From Cyanobacteria bacterium UBA9971 (GTDB lineage: Bacteria; Cyanobacteriota; Vampirovibrionia; Gastranaerophilales; UBA9971): a DNA stretch of 6,354 nt. This document shows, piece by piece, positions 1 to 4,348 of this stretch. How positions within the stretch are numbered: the first letter of the stretch is position 1; every line of letters starts with the position of its first letter. Location of the stretch: the NCBI GenBank assembly GCA_003499955.1, contig DNRP01000123.1:16753-23106 (forward strand), written 5' to 3'. The notes beneath the pieces were generated by a model. It did not search any database and was not told the origin of the DNA. It saw only the letters and a program-made list of their open reading frames with translations. Made by a program: the position numbers and the translations under genes.

Positions 1-438
1 AGAAACCGAACCGCAGGTGATATAAGAAGTTATTTCAACAAAAACAACGGAAATCTTGCGGAAACAGGCTGTGTCGGATGGATATTCAAGGAACAGGGCA
101 TAATTTCCGTAGAAAAAGATAACATAAATCAGGATGAGCTTTTTGATGCCGCAATAAACTCCGGCGCGGAAGACTTTAATACCGACGATGAAGAGGATTT
201 TAAGATTATTACAACGCCCGATATGATGCAATCTGTGGCGGAAGAAATTGAAAAAGCGGGATATAAAATTAAAAGCGCAGAAAAAACAAGAACACCTGAA
301 AACACCGTTCCTGTACAGGATGAAGAAACGGCAAAATACTTATTAAGGCTTTTGGGCAGCATAGAAGACCATGACGATGTCCAAAATGTATATGCAAATT
401 TTGAAATGGATGATATATTATTAGAAAAGTTTAGTTAA
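1..438 (+). CDS. yebC: YebC/TACO1-family protein, 3' part (start lies outside the window)
   Basis: This frame is open from the first base and gives 145 residues before TAA. The family is usually about 240-250 residues, so roughly the first 100 are missing to the left. The visible N-terminal part reads RNRTAGDIRSYFNKNNGNL, then ETGCVGWIF, the well-known YebC block (N-R-T-x-x-D-x-R-x-x-F-x-K-x-x-G-N-L followed by G-x-V-x-W-x-F). After it come the acidic middle domain (GAEDFNTDDEEDF) and a C-terminal part ending in the typical DDVQNVYANFEM. Family members are cytoplasmic proteins described as transcriptional regulators (PmpR) and, more recently, as translation factors that relieve ribosome stalling; the sequence does not say which role applies. 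The hemerythrin gene begins 20 bp downstream on the same strand with no terminator between, so the two are probably co-transcribed. The family call is secure; the exact function is not. Confidence 0.93.
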   Translation, partial: RNRTAGDIRSYFNKNNGNLAETGCVGWIFKEQGIISVEKDNINQDELFDAAINSGAEDFNTDDEEDFKIITTPDMMQSVAEEIEKAGYKIKSAEKTRTPENTVPVQDEETAKYLLRLLGSIEDHDDVQNVYANFEMDDILLEKFS

Positions 439-458
439 TTTTAACAGGAATTTTAATA

Positions 459-878
459 ATGTCTTATGAATGGACTGATGATTTATCTACAAAAATCGAA
501 TGGATAGATAACCAACATAAAGAACTTCTTAAACAAATAGACTTTCTTGCTTTAGCTTTTGATGCCGGCAAAGGAAAGGAAGAAATAATTCATACTCTCA
601 AATTTCTTCAAGACTATATACTTGTTCATTTTAAAGATGAAGAAGAACTTCAAATAAAATACAACTATCCTTATTATTTAGCCCATAAAAAATTACATAC
701 AGAATTTATAGAGGATTTTAATAAATTTAAATATCAGGTTGTTAATCACGGAACAAGCAGTTATTTAGCCCATGAAGTCAAACAAAAACTTAATGACTGG
801 TTAAGAAACCATATAAACCTTGTTGATAAAAGAATGGCAGAACATTTAATGGAAAATAATGATTTGACTTCTGCTTAA
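459..878 (+). CDS. Bacteriohemerythrin, single-domain di-iron oxygen-binding protein
   Basis: This complete 139-residue protein has the length of a stand-alone bacterial hemerythrin. All seven expected di-iron ligands are present with family spacing: H20 (in IDNQHKEL), H57 and E61 (HFKDEE), H76 and H80 (HKKLH), H118 and D123 (NHINLVD). The N-terminal YEWTDDLST..W..ID segment is also typical. There is no signal peptide or membrane segment, so it should be a soluble cytoplasmic four-helix bundle that binds O2 reversibly at a non-haem di-iron site. Known roles of such proteins are oxygen sensing, storage or delivery and oxygen protection; which applies here cannot be read from the sequence. The ATG at 459 is preceded by AGGAA at 446-450, about 8 nt upstream. 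It lies 20 bp after yebC. Its TAA abuts the stop codon of a convergent small gene, and no obvious terminator follows. Confidence 0.95.
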   Translation: MSYEWTDDLSTKIEWIDNQHKELLKQIDFLALAFDAGKGKEEIIHTLKFLQDYILVHFKDEEELQIKYNYPYYLAHKKLHTEFIEDFNKFKYQVVNHGTSSYLAHEVKQKLNDWLRNHINLVDKRMAEHLMENNDLTSA

Positions 879-1031
879 TTATGCAAGAACTCTTTTTTGT
901 TCTACATAAATATAATCTTTAATAATACGATGATTTTGTTTAATAGGGTTTGTTGTTTCAAACTTGTTAATAATTCTTGTCAGCGAACCCTGCACAGGCT
1001 TTTTTTCCACAACAACAACGATGTTATTCAT
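879..1031 (-). CDS. Hypothetical small protein, 50 residues
   Basis: On the minus strand an ATG at 1031-1029 opens a 50-codon frame ending in TAA at 881-879. It is preceded by AAAGGGAG, about 5 nt upstream, a good Shine-Dalgarno sequence. A perfect TATAAT lies about 45 nt upstream on the same strand. The product starts MNNIVVVVEKKPVQG and ends YVEQKRVLA. It is basic, with a short valine-rich strand at residues 4-8, a probable helix around LTRIINKFE (17-25) and no membrane segment. An ATG four bases further upstream is out of frame and stops after three codons, so the second ATG is chosen. The gene is convergent with the hemerythrin gene and the two stop codons touch without overlapping, which argues for a real gene placed by selection. 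I do not recognise the family. It could be a lineage-specific small nucleic-acid-binding or regulatory protein, but nothing in the sequence proves that. Confidence 0.6.
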   Translation of the reverse strand: MNNIVVVVEKKPVQGSLTRIINKFETTNPIKQNHRIIKDYIYVEQKRVLA

Positions 1032-1073
1032 ACATACTCCCTTTATCTCCCGAATCTATAGTTTTTTATATAA

Positions 1074-1079
1074 ATTATA
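1074..1079 (-). promoter_or_regulatory. Candidate -10 box for the 50-residue minus-strand gene
   Basis: The minus strand reads a perfect TATAAT here (ATTATA on the plus strand). Transcription would start near 1067 and leave a leader of about 36 nt before the ATG, which is a sensible distance. No good -35 hexamer lies at the right spacing (ATAAAA at about 17 nt), so either an activator is needed or the match is chance in AT-rich DNA. Confidence 0.35.
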
Positions 1080-1113
1080 GAAACTCATTAAGCTGATTTT
1101 ATTTTGCCGTAAT

Positions 1114-1132
1114 TTGATGTTTTCTACATCAA
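1114..1132. promoter_or_regulatory. 19-bp inverted repeat, possible operator
   Basis: TTGATGT and ACATCAA form a perfect 7-bp dyad separated by five bases. It lies between the minus-strand small gene and the plus-strand elements upstream of gyrA. Its centre is about 56 bp upstream of the predicted start for the minus-strand gene, a position usual for an activator site. No T-run follows on either strand, so a terminator is unlikely. A dimeric regulator site is inferred from symmetry only. Confidence 0.3.
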
Positions 1133-1143
1133 TCGGTGGATTT

Positions 1144-1205
1144 AAAAGGAGGTTAATTTGTATCTAAACCTTTTGGATGATATTAAAAGTTTTTACTTTT
1201 TATAA
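1144..1205 (+). other. Strong Shine-Dalgarno sequence with a 15-codon TTG reading frame
   Basis: AAAAGGAGG at 1144-1152 is a near-ideal ribosome binding site. Five bases on, TTG at 1158 opens a frame of 15 codons ending at TAA 1203-1205, giving MYLNLLDDIKSFYFL if TTG is read as Met. Its second half coincides with the left inverted arm of the GC-rich element that follows. It may be a leader peptide upstream of gyrA, the remnant of a gene cut by insertion of that element, or a chance purine run. A run this close to the consensus is uncommon outside gene starts, so it is recorded, but coding is unproven. Confidence 0.3.
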
Positions 1206-1301
1206 CACCCACCCCCTGCCCCCTCCCTCAAGGGAGGGGCGAAAGGAAAAAGGGCTGCGCCCTTTACCTGCCTTTTAGAATAAAATATAAAAACTTTTTA
1301 A
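1183..1301. repeat. GC-rich REP/MITE-like element with flanking inverted arms
   Basis: A GC-rich island interrupts very AT-rich DNA. It contains two hairpins: CCCCTCCC (1220-1227) with GGGAGGGG (1232-1239) around a TCAA loop, and AAAGGGC (1249-1255) with GCCCTTT (1259-1265) around TGC. The pair is enclosed by an AT-rich inverted repeat, TTAAAAGTTTTTA (1183-1195) and TAAAAACTTTTTAA (1288-1301), with one extra T in the right arm. CCCTCCCTCAAGGGAGGG-type palindromes are common as dispersed intergenic repeats in bacterial genomes. No transposase or clear target duplication is seen. A dispersed copy elsewhere in the genome is the expected test; only one copy lies in this window. Confidence 0.55.
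1208..1227 (-). other. Canonical G-quadruplex motif
   Basis: The minus strand carries four G-runs of 3, 5, 5 and 3 bases (1227-1225, 1223-1219, 1216-1212, 1210-1208) separated by loops of 1, 2 and 1 bases. This fits the strict three-tetrad quadruplex rule with very short loops, which are the most stable kind. Its 3-prime-most plus-strand C-runs also form the first arm of the adjacent hairpin, so quadruplex and hairpin are mutually exclusive. Confidence 0.6.
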
Positions 1302-1333
1302 AAAATCTTTTTAACGCTTTAAGCAAGGCACAT

Positions 1334-1362
1334 TTGGAAAAAGAACCTGTTTGTGCTACGAT
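1334..1362 (+). promoter_or_regulatory. Candidate gyrA promoter
   Basis: TTGGAA (1334-1339) and TACGAT (1357-1362) are separated by 17 bases, and TGC directly before the second box supplies an extended -10 motif. Both hexamers match four of six consensus positions. Transcription would start near 1369 and leave a leader of about 90 nt. I see no other gene or structure between 1303 and 1459, and no better promoter there. Confidence 0.35.
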
Positions 1363-1459
1363 TATATTGAGAGAATTTATCACTATTTATCTTTTAAATA
1401 TCCGGGATATGTTTGAAATTAAGGATAAATAATATTGTAAATATTCGGAGAGGAATATA

Positions 1460-3967
1460 ATGAGCCAACAAAGAATTTTTGGAGATGGAAAAATCGTCCC
1501 GATAAACATTAGGGATGAAATGAAACGCTCATATATCGATTATGCAATGTCGGTTATAGTTGGAAGAGCGCTTCCTGATGTGCGTGACGGATTAAAGCCT
1601 GTTCATAGAAGGATTATCTTTGCTATGAACGAACTTGGTATGTACCACGATAAGCCATTTAAGAAATGCGCACGTATAGTCGGGGAAGTTCTCGGTAAGT
1701 ACCACCCTCACGGAGATACGGCAGTTTACGATGCTCTTGTGCGTATGGCGCAGGATTTTTCCACAAGATATCAAACTATTGACGGTCACGGAAACTTCGG
1801 GAGCGTTGATGGTGATTCCGCAGCGGCGATGAGATATACAGAAGCCAGAATGACTAATATCACAATGTCAATGGTTAACGATATTGATTCAGAAACAGTT
1901 GATTTCGTTCCAAACTTCGATGGCAGCTTAGAAGAACCGGATATCCTTCCTGTAAGACTTCCTATGCTTCTTTTAAACGGTACAAGCGGTATTGCTGTAG
2001 GAATGGCAACAAACGTTGCTCCTCACAACCTTAATGAGATTGTAGACGGAACAATCGCTCTTATTGATAATCCAGATCTTGATATTTCCGAGTTGATGGA
2101 ATATATAAAAGGTCCTGATTTTCCGACAGGTGCGACTATTCTTGGCAATGAAGGCATAAGATCAGCCTTTCAAACAGGACGCGGAAGTATCTTAATGCGT
2201 GCTGTAACTTCTTTTGAAGAAGTTGACGGTGGCAAAGGTAAGCATGACAGAACGGCTATAATTATTTCAGAACTTCCATATCAGGTAAACAAAGCCAATC
2301 TCGTTGAAAAAATCGCTGAACTTGTTAAAGAGAAAAAACTTGAAGGCATAAGCGATTTAAGAGATGAATCAGACAGAGACGGAATGCGCGTTGTAATTGA
2401 GCTTAAACGTGATGCGAAGCCTGATGTGGTTCAAAATAATTTATTTAAACACACTTCCATGCAAACTTCTTTCGGGGTGAATATGGTTGCGTTGGTTAAC
2501 AAACAACCGCGACTTCTTAATATTCATCAGATACTGACTGAATTTATAGAGCACAGAGTTGAAATTGTAACCAGAAGAACCGTTTTTGACCTTAAGAAAG
2601 CAAAAGCAAGAGCGCATATTTTAGCAGGTTTGATTATTGCTCTTGGTAATCTGGATAAGGTTATCGAGCTCATTAAAACTTCTAAATCTGCAGAAGCAGC
2701 AAGAAATTCCTTAATTGAAATTTACGGACTTGATACTGATCAGGCAAATGCTATTCTTGAAATGCAGTTAAGAAGATTAACAGGCTTGGAGCAGGAAAAA
2801 ATCAATGCCGAGTATCAGGAATTAAAACAAAAAATCGCTGAACTCGAATCAATTCTTGCTGATAGACAAAAAGTGCTTAATATTATCAAAAAAGAACTTG
2901 AAGCCGATAAAGAAAAATTTGGCGATGAAAGACGCACCCAAATTATTCCTTATCAGGATGAATTAAGTATAAAAGATCTTACTCCTGATGATCCGATGGC
3001 TATTTTTATTACCCGTCAGGGATATATAAAAAGGATTTCACTTGATACATTTGAAAGGCAAAACAGAGCCACCAAAGGCAAAGGAGGAATGAAAACAAGG
3101 GATAATGACGATGTTATGCATTTCTTTACAGCAACCATGCATAATAAAGTCCTTTTCTTCACCAGTAAAGGTCTTGTTTACAGCATAAATGTGTATGATT
3201 TCCCTGAAGGAGGAAGAACAGCCAAAGGATTGCCTATTATAAACCTGCTTCCTATTGAACAGGATGAAAAAGTAACTGCTGTGATTCCTATAACCGAGTT
3301 CTCCAATGATAAATATTTGATATTCCTTACCAAAAAAGGATTTATCAAAAAAATCGAATTAAGCCATTTCAGCGCTATCAGAAGAAGCGGTATTATTGCA
3401 ATGGGGCTTGGCGAAGATGACATGCTAGGCTGGGTAAATCTTACCGACGCAAAAGATGAAATTATAATCGGTACAAGTCTTGGTATGGCTATAAGATTTG
3501 CTGTTTCTGATCTCAGACCTTTAGGAAGAAGCGCGAGAGGAGTTACCGCAATCAAGCTAAGACAAGATGATTCAATTGTCGGCTGTGATATAATTCCGAA
3601 AAACTATACCGCGGAACTTCTTGTAATGACTAATGATGGTTATGGCAAAAGAACATCTGTTTCTGAGTTTAGACCACAAAACAGAAGCGGTATAGGACTT
3701 ATCTGTACCAAGTTCAAAAGGCCTACAAGCCGCGTAATTACTATACTTATTGTCAGCGAAGAAGATGAAATTATGATTGCAACAGCAAATGGTGTTGTAA
3801 CCAGACAAAAAGCAGGCAATATTTCCAGACAGGGAAGACCTGCGACCGGCGTGCGCATTCAGTCGATGTTTGACAATGATAGCGTAGTGGCGGTAAATAA
3901 AATAGCTCTTCCTGACGACGATGATGATGACGAAGTTGTAATAGAAAATAACTTGGGACTTGAATAA
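1460..3967 (+). CDS. gyrA: DNA gyrase subunit A
   Basis: This 835-residue protein is a full-length GyrA, the breakage-reunion subunit of the cytoplasmic A2B2 topoisomerase that introduces negative supercoils. The catalytic tyrosine is Y126 in [11 protein letters not shown], next to R125. IAVGMATN at 178-185 supplies the intercalating isoleucine region. The quinolone pocket reads [10 protein letters not shown] (82-91), with Thr87 and Asp91 at the E. coli Ser83 and Asp87 positions; Thr is a natural residue in several susceptible bacteria. The C-terminal pinwheel domain starts near residue 505. It contains a GyrA-box, [10 protein letters not shown] at 534-543, which separates GyrA from ParC and has the ATxGK form that resembles cyanobacterial gyrases. 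The protein ends in an acidic tail with six aspartates (819-824). GGAGAGGA at 1447-1454 supports the ATG at 1460. gyrB is not in the window. A strong terminator follows, so gyrA is probably its own transcription unit. Confidence 0.98.
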   Translation: MSQQRIFGDGKIVPINIRDEMKRSYIDYAMSVIVGRALPDVRDGLKPVHRRIIFAMNELGMYHDKPFKKCARIVGEVLGKYHPHGDTAVYDALVRMAQDFSTRYQTIDGHGNFGSVDGDSAAAMRYTEARMTNITMSMVNDIDSETVDFVPNFDGSLEEPDILPVRLPMLLLNGTSGIAVGMATNVAPHNLNEIVDGTIALIDNPDLDISELMEYIKGPDFPTGATILGNEGIRSAFQTGRGSILMRAVTSFEEVDGGKGKHDRTAIIISELPYQVNKANLVEKIAELVKEKKLEGISDLRDESDRDGMRVVIELKRDAKPDVVQNNLFKHTSMQTSFGVNMVALVNKQPRLLNIHQILTEFIEHRVEIVTRRTVFDLKKAKARAHILAGLIIALGNLDKVIELIKTSKSAEAARNSLIEIYGLDTDQANAILEMQLRRLTGLEQEKINAEYQELKQKIAELESILADRQKVLNIIKKELEADKEKFGDERRTQIIPYQDELSIKDLTPDDPMAIFITRQGYIKRISLDTFERQNRATKGKGGMKTRDNDDVMHFFTATMHNKVLFFTSKGLVYSINVYDFPEGGRTAKGLPIINLLPIEQDEKVTAVIPITEFSNDKYLIFLTKKGFIKKIELSHFSAIRRSGIIAMGLGEDDMLGWVNLTDAKDEIIIGTSLGMAIRFAVSDLRPLGRSARGVTAIKLRQDDSIVGCDIIPKNYTAELLVMTNDGYGKRTSVSEFRPQNRSGIGLICTKFKRPTSRVITILIVSEEDEIMIATANGVVTRQKAGNISRQGRPATGVRIQSMFDNDSVVAVNKIALPDDDDDDEVVIENNLGLE

Positions 3968-3980
3968 ATAACTATCAACT

Positions 3981-4019
3981 AATTAAAGCGGGCTTTAAGC
4001 CCGCTTTAATTTTATTTTC
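3981..4019 (+). terminator. Intrinsic terminator of gyrA
   Basis: AATTAAAGCGGGC (3981-3993) pairs perfectly with GCCCGCTTTAATT (3999-4011) around a five-base loop, giving a 13-bp stem. A T-rich tract (TTTTATTTTC) follows. It begins 13 bp after the gyrA stop codon. The flanking A and T runs let it work on the minus strand too. Confidence 0.93.
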
Positions 4020-4024
4020 TAACA

Positions 4025-4053
4025 TTGTTTATATTGGCAATGATTGATATAAT
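4025..4053 (+). promoter_or_regulatory. Strong extended -10 promoter for the 40-codon gene
   Basis: TTGTTT (4025-4030), a 17-base spacer and a perfect TATAAT (4048-4053) are present, with TGA immediately before the -10 completing an extended TGnTATAAT. The predicted start is near 4060, only about 40 bp past the gyrA terminator, so this begins an independent transcript. It is the best promoter in the window. It could drive the 40-codon gene alone or, by read-through of the hairpin at 4258-4304, also trpE. Confidence 0.65.
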
Positions 4054-4059
4054 TATAAA

Positions 4060-4128
4060 GGCTAAAAAGCCCGCTCACTAATTTCCCGGAACACTACTTA
4101 AAATAGTCAAAACCGGAAAGGAGGTGAT
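4060..4128 (+). promoter_or_regulatory. Structured mRNA leader with a 12-nt perfect Shine-Dalgarno sequence
   Basis: The predicted transcript opens with GGCT/AGCC around AAAA (4060-4071). A second fold pairs TTT-C-CCGG (4082-4089, one bulged C) with CCGGAAA (4113-4119), and ACTA/TAGT (4093-4096, 4104-4107) can pair inside it. This fold would occupy the first bases of AAAGGAGGTGAT (4117-4128), which is complementary over 12 bases to the usual 3' end of 16S rRNA. AAAGCCCG at 4066-4073 is also perfectly complementary to CGGGCTTT at 4257-4264, just past the reading frame. The combination suggests regulated translation; the folds are inferred by eye. Confidence 0.45.
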
Positions 4129-4132
4129 GCAA

Positions 4133-4255
4133 ATGAAGCTGAATTTAGCTGTTAGTAAAAATGAGTGGATTTATTTATTAATCCTGATTTTATTGCTAAT
4201 AGACAAACAAGAGCTAGTAAAAATACTAACTCTTGTTTCTAAAATTCAATTCTAA
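4133..4255 (+). CDS. 40-residue hydrophobic small peptide, candidate type I toxin or trpE leader peptide
   Basis: ATG at 4133 lies 8 bases after GGAGG and opens a 40-codon frame ending in TAA. The peptide begins MKLNLAVSKNEW and continues as one short membrane-like segment, WIYLLILILLLI (12-23). A charged hinge DKQE (24-27) follows, then a second amphipathic stretch LVKILTLVSKIQF (28-40). An in-frame ATG two codons earlier overlaps the Shine-Dalgarno sequence and is too close to be preferred. It has its own promoter upstream and a terminator-like hairpin 2 bp after the stop. A possible antisense promoter faces it. This layout recalls type I toxin genes (small hydrophobic peptide, structured mRNA, antisense RNA), but the peptide does not resemble Fst, TxpA/BsrG, Hok, TisB or Ibs as I know them. 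It has one Trp codon (residue 12), not the tandem Trp codons of classical trp leaders. Coding is likely; the function is open. Confidence 0.65.
   Translation: MKLNLAVSKNEWIYLLILILLLIDKQELVKILTLVSKIQF
4205..4238. repeat. 15-bp inverted repeat inside the 3' end of the 40-codon gene
   Basis: AAACAAGAGCTAGTA (4205-4219) faces TACTAACTCTTGTTT (4224-4238) around a four-base A loop. Fourteen of 15 positions are Watson-Crick. The one exception (4214 with 4229) is C opposite A in a plus-strand RNA but G opposite U, a valid wobble, in a minus-strand RNA. The fold is therefore complete only in an antisense transcript, where its U-rich 3' arm could also serve as a terminator. Confidence 0.7.
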
Positions 4256-4301
4256 ACGGGCTTTGAATGGTAGGTGTGGCAACACCTGCCTGCCCTTTAT
4301 A
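4205..4301 (-). ncRNA. Candidate antisense RNA to the 40-codon gene
   Basis: An RNA of about 95 nt is predicted from the minus-strand extended -10 at 4316-4308 to the inverted repeat at 4238-4205. It would be fully complementary to the 3' third of the reading frame, the stop codon and the downstream hairpin of the sense mRNA. That is the geometry of type I antitoxins that overlap the toxin mRNA at its 3' end. The 3' end is assumed from the hairpin; the U-tract after it is poor (GTCTATT). Transcription is not shown by the sequence. Confidence 0.3.
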
Positions 4302-4304
4302 TTT
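4258..4304 (+). terminator. Terminator-like or attenuator hairpin between the 40-codon gene and trpE
   Basis: GGTAGGTGT (4269-4277) pairs with ACACCTGCC (4282-4290) around GGCA, nine pairs including one G-U. An outer helix GGGC (4258-4261) with GCCC (4292-4295) can extend it across an asymmetric internal loop. The tract after it, TTTATATTT, is T-rich but interrupted. It starts 2 bp after the 40-codon gene and ends 44 bp before trpE, so it either ends the small transcript or controls read-through into trpE. The CGGGC arm can alternatively pair with the 5' leader at 4066-4073. Confidence 0.6.
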
Positions 4305-4307
4305 AGT

Positions 4308-4335
4308 ATTATAACACACCATTTAAATTTTTAAA
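4308..4335 (-). promoter_or_regulatory. Candidate antisense extended -10 promoter
   Basis: The minus strand carries a perfect TATAAT (4313-4308) preceded by TGT, completing an extended -10. TTTAAA (4335-4330) lies 16 bases upstream as a weak -35 (four of six). The predicted start near 4301 would transcribe back over the hairpin and the end of the 40-codon gene. AT-rich DNA produces such matches by chance, but the position is suggestive. Confidence 0.4.
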
Positions 4336-4348
4336 GGCTAATTAAAAA

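Noticed and set aside
129..362. Minus-strand serine-rich frame opposite yebC
   Set aside because: Low-complexity product caused by the reverse complement of acidic YebC codons; no start signals.
886..903. Hairpin AGAAC/GTTCT with a T-rich loop as terminator of the hemerythrin gene
   Set aside because: Only five AT-rich pairs, an eight-base loop and no T-tract after the stem on the plus strand.
1592..1789. Minus-strand reading frame inside gyrA
   Set aside because: It lies wholly within a clear gyrA reading frame, has no ribosome binding site, and its product shows no family features; an opposite-strand shadow.
3178..3858. Three overlapping minus-strand reading frames of 72-125 codons opposite the gyrA C-terminal domain
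   Set aside because: All are opposite a well-conserved gyrase domain, overlap one another in different frames and lack promoters or ribosome binding sites.
4258..4304. T-box riboswitch controlling trpE (hairpin contains TGGC, which would suit the acceptor end of tRNA-Trp)
   Set aside because: The conserved T-box core (AGGGTGGNACCGCG type) is not present, the stretch is a simple self-complementary hairpin, and no Stem I with a specifier loop can be made out upstream.
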